Assembly: GCF_013314535.1 (NCBI RefSeq) | Contig: NZ_JABUAE010000008.1 | Coordinates: 62,001-126,000, forward strand | Length of the DNA: 64,000 bases | Reading direction: 5' to 3' | DNA from: Bacillus sp. Xin1 | GTDB taxonomy: Bacteria; Bacillota; Bacilli; Bacillales; Bacillaceae_G | Shown: positions 25,169 to 34,047 of the stretch, piece by piece | Position numbering within the stretch: the first letter of the stretch is position 1 | How the letters are laid out: every line of letters begins with the position of its first letter | Program-made: the position numbers and the translations under genes | Notes under the pieces: generated by a model | Seen by the model: only the letters and a program-made list of their open reading frames with translations | Database searches by the model: none | Told to the model about the DNA's origin: nothing

Positions 25169-25888
25169 ATGATTCAGACGTTTTTTAAGATCTTTTATTT
25201 AATTTTAATTGTAATTGGTATTACACCGAGGTTATGGCGTATAAAGCGTAAAGCACACGCAATGTCGCCGCAAGAGAAAAATTGCCTCGTGTATAAAACA
25301 ACAAACTGGTTTGGTAAGAAGATGGTTCGTGTAGCCGGATCCACTGTACAAGTAAATGGACTTGAAAATGTACCGAAAGATAAGCCAGTACTTGTTGTAA
25401 GTAATCATCAAAGTAATATGGATATTCCAGTTTTACTTGGGTACTTAAATAAACCAATCGGATTTGTTTCAAAAGCAGAAATTAAGAAATTTCCGCTTGT
25501 ACCAACTTGGATGGAATTGATGAATTGTGTATTTATGGATCGCAGTGATCGTCGTCAGTCTTTTCAAGCCATTAAAGATGGAATTGAACTTTTAAAGAAT
25601 GGTCATTCTATTGTGATTTTCCCAGAAGGAACGCGCAGTAAAGGCGGTGAAATGGGAGATTTTAAAGCAGGTAGTTTTCATCTTGCGGTAAAATCTGGTG
25701 TCGCAATTTTGCCAGTAACACTAGATGGAACATATAAGATGTTTGAAGAAAATGGAAACTGTATGAAGCCTGCGCAGGCAACAGTAACCATTTCTAAACC
25801 AATTACACCTGAGCAATACGCAGGTATGGATGTAAAAGAATTAACGCAGTATACGAAAGATATTATTGCAGCTCAATTACATAAGTAA
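25169..25888 (+). CDS. plsC: 1-acyl-sn-glycerol-3-phosphate acyltransferase
   Basis: 239 residues. Makes phosphatidic acid from lysophosphatidate at the inner face of the membrane. N-terminal hydrophobic segment (6-20), catalytic box N-H-Q-S-N-M-D (the NHxxxxD motif) near residue 76, and substrate box F-P-E-G-T-R-S near 151. Length and motifs match Bacillus PlsC (YhdO type). ATG follows AGGTGGGGG. Confidence 0.92.
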   Translation: MIQTFFKIFYLILIVIGITPRLWRIKRKAHAMSPQEKNCLVYKTTNWFGKKMVRVAGSTVQVNGLENVPKDKPVLVVSNHQSNMDIPVLLGYLNKPIGFVSKAEIKKFPLVPTWMELMNCVFMDRSDRRQSFQAIKDGIELLKNGHSIVIFPEGTRSKGGEMGDFKAGSFHLAVKSGVAILPVTLDGTYKMFEENGNCMKPAQATVTISKPITPEQYAGMDVKELTQYTKDIIAAQLHK

Positions 25889-25890
25889 TA

Positions 25891-25924
25891 AAAAAGTCTC
25901 AGCTTGAAAAGGCTGAGACTTTTT
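25891..25924. terminator. Bidirectional terminator between plsC and hemolysin III gene
   Basis: AAAAGTCTCAGC / GCTGAGACTTTT. It has A and T runs on both sides and separates two convergent genes. Confidence 0.9.
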
Positions 25925-26579
25925 ATGCAACAGGCAATACATAAAACAATACGCAGAAAAACATCATTGTGCTACCACCTAATACAAAAAGATGCCAAAT
26001 TGCATGATTGAAGGGCAATTTTTCCCAAAGAAAGAATATTGCTCCTACTGAATATAAAATCCCGCCGATTAACAATAGTGAAAATCCGTGCCCAGTTAAA
26101 TTTTCATAAAGTGGTTTGATAGCGACAATAATGAGCCAGCCCATAATGACGTAGCATAGTGTGGACATTTTAATAAAACGACGTACAAAGAAAATTTTGA
26201 AAATAATCCCAACGATAGCAAGCGTCCAAATAATTGCAAGTAATGTCCAGCCAAGTGGGCCACGCAGTGTGATAAGTAAAAACGGTGTATATGTGCCGGC
26301 GATTAATAGATAAATAGCAGAGTGATCTAAAATTGTAAATAATTTTTCTACTTTTGGATGATGGATGCTATGTAATAGTGTAGAAAATAAATATAGTAGA
26401 AACATGCTTACACCGTAAATAGTAAATCCAACAACAGCAGAAGCTGTGCCATGCTTTGAGGCATGAATAATTAATATAATTAAAGCAGGGATACTTAAAA
26501 TGGCACCGATACCATGGGTAATCGCATTGGCAATTTCCTCTTTTACAAATCTTGTCATCTGTGTTACTTTTTGAGTCAT
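25923..26579 (-). CDS. Hemolysin III / YqfA-TrhA family membrane protein
   Basis: 218 residues, seven predicted membrane helices. PAQR-superfamily signatures: A-I-T-H-G-I-G-A near residue 20, S-x3-H-S-I-H-H near 65, L-D-H-S-A-I-Y near 83, and N-H-A-I-W-H-L-F-V-L-G-G near 188, giving the conserved metal-site His and Asp residues. The size matches B. cereus hemolysin III (about 219). Pore formation was reported for that protein; homologues are also linked to membrane-fluidity control. ATG 26579 follows AAAGGAATCGG. Confidence 0.9.
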   Translation of the reverse strand: MTQKVTQMTRFVKEEIANAITHGIGAILSIPALIILIIHASKHGTASAVVGFTIYGVSMFLLYLFSTLLHSIHHPKVEKLFTILDHSAIYLLIAGTYTPFLLITLRGPLGWTLLAIIWTLAIVGIIFKIFFVRRFIKMSTLCYVIMGWLIIVAIKPLYENLTGHGFSLLLIGGILYSVGAIFFLWEKLPFNHAIWHLFVLGGSTMMFFCVLFYVLPVA

Positions 26580-26771
26580 GATCCGATTCCTTTCATGTTT
26601 GATGAAATATGTTGTAATTTCTTTTACCATATCATATACACAAGAAATAGAAAATGAAATTTGTTTAAGAGATTATATTTTCGAATTTTTTTGACAAAAG
26701 ACATTGGATGCGTTGACGTTTACAAACTTTTTTGACAAAATAAAATTAAGTGAGATTAAGGGGGAAGTCAT

Positions 26772-26936
26772 ATGCCAAATATTGGGGTTCCAGGTTTAAT
26801 ATTAATTTTAGTACTCGCTTTAATTATTTTTGGTCCAAAAAAGTTACCTGAAATTGGACGAGCATTTGGAGAAACATTAAAAGAGTTCAAAAAGTCTGCG
26901 AAGGGTTTGCATGATGACACGGAAGAAAAGAAATAA
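26772..26936 (+). CDS. tatA: Sec-independent protein translocase TatA
   Basis: 54 residues, start after GGGGGAAG. One N-terminal membrane helix ([12 protein letters not shown]), the [10 protein letters not shown] hinge, an amphipathic helix ([12 protein letters not shown]) and an acidic/basic tail. It forms the pore of the twin-arginine pathway for folded proteins. tatC follows 58 bp later. Confidence 0.95.
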   Translation: MPNIGVPGLILILVLALIIFGPKKLPEIGRAFGETLKEFKKSAKGLHDDTEEKK

Positions 26937-26994
26937 ATTTTATTAAGTTACTTTGTTTCTATGGTATATAGTGAGTGGGGAATGTGGTGATAGA

Positions 26995-27738
26995 GTGGAC
27001 AATCAAGAAATGAGTGTCATAGAGCATCTTGGTGAGTTAAGAAAGCGACTCATTATAACAGCGCTGACGTTTCTAATTTTTATTGTTATTGGCTTTTCGT
27101 TTACGAAAGAAATATATAATTTTATTGTAAAAGATTTAAATATGAAATTAACTGTTTTAGGCCCGAGTGATATTTTATGGATTTACTTTGTGATAGCGGC
27201 TGTTTTTTCGATTGTATGTACAATACCAATTGCCGCACTACAAATTTGGTTGTTTGTCAAACCAGCATTACACCAGCATGAGCGCAAAATGACGATTCTT
27301 TATATACCGGCATTATTTTTATTGTTTATCGGCGGGCTTTGTTTTGGTTATTTTCTAATTTTACCATTTGTTTTACAATTTTTAATGAGTCTCGGTGATG
27401 ATATGTTTCAAACGATGTTTACGACGGAAAAGTATTTTTCATTTGTAATGAATATGACTGTACCGTTTGCCGTGATTTTTGAACTTCCCGTAGTTGCGAT
27501 GTTTTTAACAAGCATAGGTGTTCTCAATCCGATAGCACTTCAAAAAGTGAGAAGGTATGCGTATTTTATTTTAATTGTCATCGCTATTTGTATCACACCA
27601 CCAGACTTTATTTCTGATTTTTCAGTAGCGGTACCTCTTCTTGTAATTTATGAATTAAGTATTACAGCATCAAAGTTTGTTTATAAGCGGAAAATAAAGC
27701 GAGAAACGAATACAGAATCAAAAAGTGCCTCATTATAA
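26995..27738 (+). CDS. tatC: Sec-independent protein translocase TatC
   Basis: 247 residues, six membrane helices. The N-terminal M-S-V-I-E-H-L-G-E-L-R-K-R-L is the Tat signal-peptide recognition region. TatC recognises twin-arginine signals and, with TatA, forms a minimal TatAC translocase as in other Gram-positives. GTG 26995 is favoured over the longer frame because the family starts about five residues before the E-H-L motif. No Tat substrate gene (such as phoD) adjoins. Confidence 0.92.
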   Translation: MDNQEMSVIEHLGELRKRLIITALTFLIFIVIGFSFTKEIYNFIVKDLNMKLTVLGPSDILWIYFVIAAVFSIVCTIPIAALQIWLFVKPALHQHERKMTILYIPALFLLFIGGLCFGYFLILPFVLQFLMSLGDDMFQTMFTTEKYFSFVMNMTVPFAVIFELPVVAMFLTSIGVLNPIALQKVRRYAYFILIVIAICITPPDFISDFSVAVPLLVIYELSITASKFVYKRKIKRETNTESKSASL

Positions 27739-27752
27739 AGGCACTTTTTTAA
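27721..27752 (+). terminator. Terminator of tatA-tatC
   Basis: AAAAGTGCCT / AGGCACTTTT; the stem overlaps the tatC stop codon. Confidence 0.85.
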
Positions 27753-27892
27753 TTTATTTGTTATACTATACTTGTAAATGTATACAATATAAAGAAGAAA
27801 AAAATTATAGAATCTCCGAAATTTAGACAAACTTTTCACCATTGCAAGTTTATACTGAAGTTATAAATCCAATAAAAAAGAGGATTGATATC

Positions 27893-28144
27893 GTGATTAT
27901 GAAAAGTTTTTATTTCACTCATTCAACAGGGAATTGTATCAAAATATTTGAAATTCCCGTCTTGCAAGCACAGCATCCGTTAGCATTTCTAATTCAGTCA
28001 CGTCTCCAACTATTTATTGCTAAAATTCAAAAACAAAAACAACCGAGATTTTCATACTCTTTTCGTGAATATTTACAAAGTTGCTTAAAGTGGAATGATT
28101 ATTCGAATGTGTATCAAACAAATTCACTTGAAAAAAATGCATAA
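27893..28144 (+). CDS. Hypothetical protein, about 83 residues
   Basis: From GTG 27893 (AAGAGGA eight bases upstream) or ATG 27899. A basic, aromatic-rich small protein with no signal peptide or clear domain: F-Y-F-T-H-S-T-G-N near the start, Q-K-Q-K-Q-P-R-F-S-Y-S in the middle, and C-L-K-W-N-D-Y near the end. I do not recognise it. The frame is open without overlapping genes and lies between tatC and degV, which makes it plausible. Confidence 0.5.
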   Translation: MIMKSFYFTHSTGNCIKIFEIPVLQAQHPLAFLIQSRLQLFIAKIQKQKQPRFSYSFREYLQSCLKWNDYSNVYQTNSLEKNA

Positions 28145-28297
28145 TCTAAAATAGAGACAGGGCAAATGTGCTCTGTCGTTTTCTTTTTGGGCGTCAAAAC
28201 CAAAGAATTTTGTCGAAAATCAGCTCAAACTGTTGAAAGCAGTGTGAATGCTAGTATAATAACAAGGAGAGCGTATTGGAAAGGGAAGAAGTATAAT

Positions 28298-29140
28298 ATG
28301 CAAAAAATTAAAATTGTAACAGATTCAACGGCAGATTTATCATCAGATGTGATTGAGAAATATGATATTCATGTTATCCCATTATCTATTTCTGTGAATG
28401 GACAAACATACTTAGATAGAGTAAATTTACAACCAGATGAATTTATTGAAGAAATGGCAAAATCAGAAGAATTACCAAAGACATCACAACCTGCTCTAGG
28501 ATCATTTGTAGAGATGTATGACAATCTGGGAGAAGATGGTAGTCAGGTACTTTCTATTCATATGACAAGTGGAATGAGTGGTACAGTTGCAACTGCAAAT
28601 AGTGCTGCATCAATGACGGAAACAAAAGTTACGGTTGTTGACTCTCAATTTATTAGTCATGCTTTAGCGTATCAAGTAATTGAAGCTGCAAAAATGGCAC
28701 AAGAAGAACGCTCGTTAGAAGATGTTTTAAATCGTCTTGATGAAGTAAGAAAAAATACTCGTTTGTATGTAGTTGTGGATACGTTAGAAAATCTAGTAAA
28801 AGGTGGACGCATCGGAAAAGGAAAAGCATTTATTGGTTCTTTATTAAATATTAAACCGATTGCTAACCTTGAAGGTGGTGTATATAACCCTGTAACAAAA
28901 GTGCGTAGCCAAGGACAAATCGTAAAAACATTAGTAAAATTATTTGAGCAAAATACAGCTGGGAAAGTGGTAAAAGCAGTAGCGATTCCACATGCAAAAG
29001 CAATTCCATTAGCAGAAAGCGTAAAAGCAGCTGTTGAAAAAGTTAGCGGATTCGCACAATCTGAAATTTTTTATACAACTCCAGTTATAAGTACTCATAC
29101 AGGACCAGGAGCAATTGGTTTTATGTATTTAGCAGAGTAA
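28298..29140 (+). CDS. DegV family fatty-acid-binding protein
   Basis: 280 residues. The N-terminus K-I-V-T-D-S-T-A-D-L and motifs P-K-T-S-Q-P near residue 63 and I-H-M-T-S-G-M-S-G-T near 88 define DegV. Members (FakB in Staphylococcus) bind a fatty acid for phosphorylation by FakA. The kinase gene is not in this window. ATG 28298 is preceded by AAGGGAAGAAG; upstream in-frame sequence lacks signature. Ends in a strong hairpin. Confidence 0.9.
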   Translation: MQKIKIVTDSTADLSSDVIEKYDIHVIPLSISVNGQTYLDRVNLQPDEFIEEMAKSEELPKTSQPALGSFVEMYDNLGEDGSQVLSIHMTSGMSGTVATANSAASMTETKVTVVDSQFISHALAYQVIEAAKMAQEERSLEDVLNRLDEVRKNTRLYVVVDTLENLVKGGRIGKGKAFIGSLLNIKPIANLEGGVYNPVTKVRSQGQIVKTLVKLFEQNTAGKVVKAVAIPHAKAIPLAESVKAAVEKVSGFAQSEIFYTTPVISTHTGPGAIGFMYLAE

Positions 29141-29179
29141 AAAAAGCTACTTGAATGTCTCATTCAAGTAGCTTTTTTT
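29141..29179. terminator. Bidirectional terminator after degV
   Basis: AAAAAGCTACTTGAATG / CATTCAAGTAGCTTTTT, 17-bp stem with a 3-nt loop. Confidence 0.92.
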
Positions 29180-29180
29180 A

Positions 29181-29261
29181 CTAATATAGAAAATATGAGA
29201 TGAGAAGAGTAATAAAGGCGCTTCCGCTAATGATGCAACGTGTTTGTAAGTATTTTTCCAT
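29181..29261 (-). CDS. Small membrane protein, 26 residues
   Basis: ATG at 29261 is preceded on the minus strand by AAAAAAGGTG at good spacing. The product has a basic start (M-E-K-Y-L-Q-T-R) and one hydrophobic segment (C-I-I-S-G-S-A-F-I-T-L-L-I-S-Y-F-L-Y) to its end. The degV terminator serves it too. It resembles the 25-residue protein at 17698-17775 in design but not in sequence. Function unknown. Confidence 0.55.
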   Translation of the reverse strand: MEKYLQTRCIISGSAFITLLISYFLY

Positions 29262-29340
29262 AAAAACACCTTTTTTATGTTTCTTTACCTTAATAGATAG
29301 GGGCCGGCTGCACGTAAAAATCCGATTGGTGAGAGTCAAT

Positions 29341-29374
29341 AATCAGTGGTGGATGAAGAAACCTACCACTGATT
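29341..29374. repeat. Palindromic intergenic repeat
   Basis: AATCAGTGGT (29341-29350) and ACCACTGATT (29365-29374) form a perfect 10-bp stem with a 14-nt loop. It resembles the hairpin repeats scattered between genes in the B. cereus group, though I cannot confirm copies elsewhere. It also shares GTGGNGGATGAA with the left hairpin of the TnpB element at 12538. Confidence 0.5.
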
Positions 29375-29414
29375 AAACCTTCACTTTATATAAATGTATT
29401 TTCAAAGAGGTTTG

Positions 29415-30392
29415 TTATACATGAAAATGATCTAAAGTTTGCTCATGCTCTTCTTTCTCATTGGTTGATGGGGAAGAAATATAAGTCTGACCAAGAAACA
29501 ATACGTGAAGTTGTTCCCAGGGTAGCATACGTAAATTCCAATTATTACGAAGTCGTGTAATCGCCTCTCTAGGTGTCTCATCAGCGAGTGCAAATGTACC
29601 ATAATGCATAGGGATGAAATGTGTTGCTTTTACATCTAAAAAGGCTTGCACTGCTTCTTCGGGAGAAACATGTGATACTTTCATAAACCATTCTGGCTCA
29701 TAAGCACCAATAGGCATTAAGGCAATATCAATAGAAAATCGAGACCCAATTTCTTTAAATCCTCGGAAATAGCCACTATCCCCACAAAAATAAATTGTTT
29801 CATCTGTTGTTCCGTTATCGATAACCCACCCACCCCAGTGAGAAGTATTCATATCGAACAATGATCTTCTTGTCCAGTGCTGCGCTGGGACGAAGTGAAA
29901 GTCGACAATATCGATTTTTTTAGATTCCCACCAATTATATTCTTCTACGCGCATAAATTTTTTTCTTGTAAATAGTTTTTTTAATCCAGTAGGTACTAAG
30001 TAGAGAACGTCCGAATTTAATTGACGAAGTGTAGCAAAATCTAAATGATCATAATGGCCGTGTGAAATAAGGACAATATCAATTTTAGGTAACTCTTGTA
30101 ATGTAAGACCGGGATTTGTTAGCCTTGGCACAAGCTTTATTTTTTTTGACCATACTGGATCTGTTAAAATGTTGAGTCCGTTCGTTTGTATAAGGAATGT
30201 CGAGTGACCTATCCATGTAATCGTTGTTTTTTCAGTATTTGTTCGTAAAAATTGAGCATGCTTGACAGGTGATTGTTCTACTAGATAAGAGAAATCTTTC
30301 TTGCCTTGTTTTCGTTCTTTACGCCAACGTAAAAACGAACGAATTGTTTTTTTTGTACTAATATTATCTATGTTTTCATAGCGTTTTACCAT
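29415..30392 (-). CDS. Metallo-beta-lactamase fold hydrolase, NAPE-PLD/UlaG-like
   Basis: 325 residues. Metal motif S-H-G-H-Y-D-H-L-D (HxHxDH) near residue 125, with W-I-G-H-S-T-F-L-I-Q and L-T-D-P-V-W ahead of it, and later F-C-G-D-S-G-Y-F and P-M-H-Y-G-T-F. This set matches the N-acyl-phosphatidylethanolamine phospholipase D-like group of MBL hydrolases. ATG 30392 is chosen because GAGGTGATG precedes it; the long upstream frame is hydrophobic but lacks a site. Substrate unknown. Confidence 0.85.
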   Translation of the reverse strand: MVKRYENIDNISTKKTIRSFLRWRKERKQGKKDFSYLVEQSPVKHAQFLRTNTEKTTITWIGHSTFLIQTNGLNILTDPVWSKKIKLVPRLTNPGLTLQELPKIDIVLISHGHYDHLDFATLRQLNSDVLYLVPTGLKKLFTRKKFMRVEEYNWWESKKIDIVDFHFVPAQHWTRRSLFDMNTSHWGGWVIDNGTTDETIYFCGDSGYFRGFKEIGSRFSIDIALMPIGAYEPEWFMKVSHVSPEEAVQAFLDVKATHFIPMHYGTFALADETPREAITRLRNNWNLRMLPWEQLHVLFLGQTYISSPSTNEKEEHEQTLDHFHV

Positions 30393-30729
30393 GAACATCA
30401 CCTCATTTAAAATCTTTGTAGTTGTATTGTATCGAAATCTTGTAAAGGAAAAAAGTGAGAAAAATTGATAAACGGTTAAAAAAATGTAAAAAATAGCGTG
30501 GTCATCTTTACAAAATAAAAAACTAATTGTTATGTAAAGAGATGGGAAGGAGATAATATTAGTAAACAATGAAACAGTTGTCTAGTAATTCGCTCAAAAA
30601 TCGGAAGTAACATACCTAAATTCGTACGATTTCGTGAACAAATGGGATAAACAATTTTCTCATAGTGTTTACTTTTGTTATGATAAACATGTCATACATA
30701 AATTAAAGAAAGAGAAGAGAGGTTTGAAA

Positions 30730-31314
30730 ATGAAGCGTTATCAAAAGCTGATTGGTCTCATAGTTGTTTTTTGCTTCTTTATACTTGCAGGATGCGGCTC
30801 AGGGTCAAAACTCCGTAAACCATTAAATTGGGATTTAGAAACTTTTCAATACATAAATCAAGATGGTAAACAGTTTGGAACAAAAGATTTAAAAGGGAAA
30901 GTATGGGTAGCTGATTTTATGTTTACAAATTGCCAAACGGTTTGTCCTCCGATGACTGCAAATATGGCTAAATTACAAAAGATGGCAAAAGAGAAAAAGT
31001 TAGATGTTCAGTTCGTTTCGTTTAGTGTAGATCCTGAACTTGATAAACCAGAGAATTTGAAAGCTTTTATACAAAAATTCACAGAGGATACAAGTAATTG
31101 GAACTTGTTAACTGGTTACTCATTGGAAGATATCACGAAATTTTCAAAGGATAATTTCCAATCGCTTGTAGATAAACCAGAGAATGGGCAAGTTATCCAC
31201 GGCACATCGTTTTTCCTAGTCGATCAAGAAGGCAAGGTAATGAAAAAGTATAATGGAATTAGTAAAACACCGTATGAGGACATTTTACGTGATATGGAGC
31301 GACTCTTGAAATAA
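30730..31314 (+). CDS. SCO1/SenC family lipoprotein
   Basis: 194 residues. Lipobox L-A-G-C near residue 18 anchors it outside the membrane. A thioredoxin fold with C-Q-T-V-C (CxxxC copper/thiol site) near residue 75 and the distal His in V-I-H-G-T near 156. Sco proteins deliver copper to, or keep thiols reduced in, the CuA site of cytochrome c oxidase; B. subtilis Sco is YpmQ. ATG 30730 is preceded by AGAGAGG. Confidence 0.9.
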   Translation: MKRYQKLIGLIVVFCFFILAGCGSGSKLRKPLNWDLETFQYINQDGKQFGTKDLKGKVWVADFMFTNCQTVCPPMTANMAKLQKMAKEKKLDVQFVSFSVDPELDKPENLKAFIQKFTEDTSNWNLLTGYSLEDITKFSKDNFQSLVDKPENGQVIHGTSFFLVDQEGKVMKKYNGISKTPYEDILRDMERLLK

Positions 31315-31343
31315 AAGAAGGATGCTGAGCATCCTTCTTTTTT
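31315..31343. terminator. Terminator between sco and hsp20, likely bidirectional
   Basis: AAGAAGGATGC-TGA-GCATCCTTCTT followed by Ts. Confidence 0.88.
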
Positions 31344-31367
31344 GTATATGGAAAATATATATAACGA

Positions 31368-31835
31368 TTAATCTATGGATAAAATATCGTGCTGTTGCGG
31401 AAGTTTTGGAGCACGTATTTCTAAAATGCCATTTTGATAAGAAGCTTTTGCACCTTTTTTCTTAATTAAATATGGAAGTTTAATCATACGAGAAGCTCCT
31501 GACATGGATCGTTCACGGCGATAGTAATTAGGTGAAACTTCATCTTGTATTTCTTCTGTAATATCTTCTGTAACAGAGATTTTTAAGTATTCACTTTGAA
31601 TTTCTATTTGAATTTGCTCCTTTTGAACTCCTGGAAGTTCTGCTTTTATGACCAGTTCGTCGCCAGCTTCATATAAATCGACAGGAAATGTTAATAAACG
31701 ATTTCCTTTTTGGAAAAAGTGATTCATATCTGCAATTACATCACGTAGTGGCGTTTGTTCAAAAAAATCATCAATTTGCTTTAAATAACTACGAATTGGT
31801 GGACGAGACGAAGAGTCTTTTTTTTCATCACTCAT
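31368..31835 (-). CDS. Hsp20/alpha-crystallin family protein
   Basis: 155 residues. The alpha-crystallin domain spans about 45-140: E-L-V-I-K-A-E-L-P-G-V near residue 65, R-R-E-R-S-M-S-G near 107, and A-S-Y-Q-N-G-I-L-E-I near 130. Small heat-shock proteins hold unfolding clients. In Bacillus some Hsp20 proteins (CotP, CotM) belong to the spore coat; the promoter seen upstream favours that role. SD is GGAGGC before ATG 31835. Confidence 0.9.
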   Translation of the reverse strand: MSDEKKDSSSRPPIRSYLKQIDDFFEQTPLRDVIADMNHFFQKGNRLLTFPVDLYEAGDELVIKAELPGVQKEQIQIEIQSEYLKISVTEDITEEIQDEVSPNYYRRERSMSGASRMIKLPYLIKKKGAKASYQNGILEIRAPKLPQQHDILSID

Positions 31836-31864
31836 GTTTTTGCCTCCTAGAAATCAATTTGCAA

Positions 31865-31891
31865 TATCATATGACAAATGTGTGCAAATGT
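31865..31891 (-). promoter_or_regulatory. Sigma-K-like promoter of the hsp20 gene
   Basis: On the minus strand AC (31891-31890), exactly 16 bases, then CATATGATA (31873-31865). This fits the mother-cell sigma-K consensus AC-N16-CATAnnnTA at every fixed position. It lies 30 bp before the start codon. Sigma-E shares the -10, so sigma-E cannot be excluded. Confidence 0.5.
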
Positions 31892-32052
31892 GAGTGCCTA
31901 TTTTTCGTGTTTGCTCAAAAAAATTGGGTAAAATGTGAAATGGAGTGATTTTTTTATAGTTTTTGTCGCCATATTCAGTTGATTATGCTAGTATAAATAG
32001 GGTTGATATAGTAGTATAGAAACAGAATGAAAACTGAAAGAGGGTAAGAAGT

Positions 32053-33954
32053 ATGTGTGGTTTTGTAGGATGTTTATGTGAAAACCCTAGAGAGTTTTCA
32101 GAAACAGAAAAACATCAATTTGAAAATATGAACACGATTATTTTCCACCGCGGTCCAGATGACGAAGGATATTTTCGTGATGAACATGTACAATTTGGCT
32201 TCCGCCGTTTAAGTATCATTGACTTAGAGGCAGGACATCAGCCGCTAACTTATGAAAATGATCGATATGTAATTATTTTTAATGGTGAAATTTACAACTA
32301 TGTAGAATTACGCGAAATGCTGCTTGAAAAAGGAGCAACATTTGCAACGCAATCTGATACAGAAGTTATTATTGCATTGTATGCACATATGAAAGAGAAG
32401 TGTGTAGATTACCTTCGCGGTATGTTTGCATTTATGATTTGGGATCGTGAAGAAAAGAAACTTTTCGGTGCACGTGATCACTTCGGTATTAAGCCTTTAT
32501 ACATTGCTCAGCAAGGTGATACGACTTTCTTCGCATCTGAGAAGAAAAGTATTATGCATGTAATGCAAGATAAAGGAGTAAATCCAACTTCTCTGCAACA
32601 TTACTTTACGTATCAATATGGTCCAGAACCAGAGACATTAACAACTGATGTTAATAAAATTGAACCTGGTCATTATTTCGTAAAAGAAATCGGTAAAGAG
32701 ATGGAAATTCATCGCTACTGGAAACCGTATTTCAATGCTTCAAGTGCAACGAAAGAGGAGCACATTCAAGCGATTCGCGATGTGTTATATGATTCTGTAA
32801 AAGTTCATATGCGTAGTGATGTGCCAGTAGGTTCATTCTTATCTGGTGGTATCGATTCATCTATCATTGCTTCTATTGCTAGAGAAATGAATCCAAACCT
32901 TTTAACATTCTCTGTTGGTTTCGAACGCCGCGGCTTCAGTGAAGTTGACGTTGCAAAAGAAACTGCTGAAAAACTAGGTGTAACAAACCATAGTGTCTTC
33001 ATTACAGCAAAAGAATTCATGAACGAATTCCCAAAAATCATTTGGCATATGGATGATCCTTTAGCTGATCCAGCTGCTGTACCATTGTACTTCGTTGCAA
33101 AAGAAGCACGTAAGCATGTAACAGTAGTTCTTTCTGGTGAAGGTGCAGACGAGCTGTTTGGTGGATATAACATTTATCGTGAGCCAAATTCTTTAAAAAT
33201 GTTCTCTTACATCCCTACTCCAGGGAAAAGCGTCTTAAAGGCATTAAGTGGTGCGCTTAAAGAAGGCTTTAAAGGGAAAAGCTTCTTAGAGCGTGGATGT
33301 ACACCAATTGAAGAACGTTACTATGGTAATGCGAAAATCTTCCGTGAAGAAGAAAAAGCTGAATTAATGAAGTATTACAATGAAAGTGTTAACTACATGG
33401 ATATCACGAAACCATTGTATAATGAAATTAAAGATTATGATGATGTTAGCAAAATGCAATACATCGACATGTTCACATGGCTACGTGGTGACATTTTATT
33501 AAAAGCTGATAAAATGACGATGGCAAATTCATTAGAGCTTCGTGTACCATTCTTAGATAAAGAAGTATTTGACGTTGCGTCTAAAATTCCAACAGAATTA
33601 AAAATTGCAAATGGAACGACAAAAGCAATTTTACGTGAAGCAGTGCGCGGGATTGTTCCAGATCACGTGTTAGATCGTAAAAAGCTGGGCTTCCCAGTGC
33701 CAATTCGTCACTGGTTAAAAGATGAAATGCATGACTGGGCTGTTAATATTATTAAAGAAAGTAAAACAGAGCATTTAATCGACAAACAGTACGTATTAAA
33801 CTTACTGGAAGCACACTGTGCAGATAAAGGTGATTATAGCCGTAAAATTTGGACAGTACTTGCATTTATGGTATGGCATCAAATTTATGTAGAGCATAAA
33901 TACGATACAAATGAGTTTCATGAAGAAACAAAACGTGCGTATAGCTTAGTATAA
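32053..33954 (+). CDS. asnB: Asparagine synthase (glutamine-hydrolysing)
   Basis: 633 residues. Class II glutamine amidotransferase domain with Cys2 (M-C-G-F-V-G), H-R-G-P-D near residue 32 and F-N-G-E-I-Y-N near 76; ATP-pyrophosphatase motif S-G-G-I-D-S-S near 262 and G-E-G-A-D-E-L-F-G-G-Y near 362. It amidates aspartate, or in AsnB-type enzymes of B. subtilis (632 residues) meso-diaminopimelate of peptidoglycan precursors. The length fits the latter type. ATG follows AGAGGGTAAG. Confidence 0.93.
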   Translation: MCGFVGCLCENPREFSETEKHQFENMNTIIFHRGPDDEGYFRDEHVQFGFRRLSIIDLEAGHQPLTYENDRYVIIFNGEIYNYVELREMLLEKGATFATQSDTEVIIALYAHMKEKCVDYLRGMFAFMIWDREEKKLFGARDHFGIKPLYIAQQGDTTFFASEKKSIMHVMQDKGVNPTSLQHYFTYQYGPEPETLTTDVNKIEPGHYFVKEIGKEMEIHRYWKPYFNASSATKEEHIQAIRDVLYDSVKVHMRSDVPVGSFLSGGIDSSIIASIAREMNPNLLTFSVGFERRGFSEVDVAKETAEKLGVTNHSVFITAKEFMNEFPKIIWHMDDPLADPAAVPLYFVAKEARKHVTVVLSGEGADELFGGYNIYREPNSLKMFSYIPTPGKSVLKALSGALKEGFKGKSFLERGCTPIEERYYGNAKIFREEEKAELMKYYNESVNYMDITKPLYNEIKDYDDVSKMQYIDMFTWLRGDILLKADKMTMANSLELRVPFLDKEVFDVASKIPTELKIANGTTKAILREAVRGIVPDHVLDRKKLGFPVPIRHWLKDEMHDWAVNIIKESKTEHLIDKQYVLNLLEAHCADKGDYSRKIWTVLAFMVWHQIYVEHKYDTNEFHEETKRAYSLV

Positions 33955-33959
33955 GTAGG

Positions 33960-33997
33960 AAAACCTTAAGGTCGTATACGAACTTAAGGTTTTTTTC
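33960..33997 (+). terminator. Terminator after asnB
   Basis: AAAACCTTAAG / CTTAAGGTTTT with T run. Confidence 0.88.
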
Positions 33998-34047
33998 ATA
34001 AATATGTATTTAGCTTGATACAATAAGTATAAGAGGGTGGACAAAAT

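Noticed and set aside
26691-26737. Three TTGAC(A/G) repeats upstream of tatA, as a PhoP box array
   Set aside because: Spacing (22 and 19 bp) does not fit the 11-bp PhoP periodicity; they may be chance or -35 elements.
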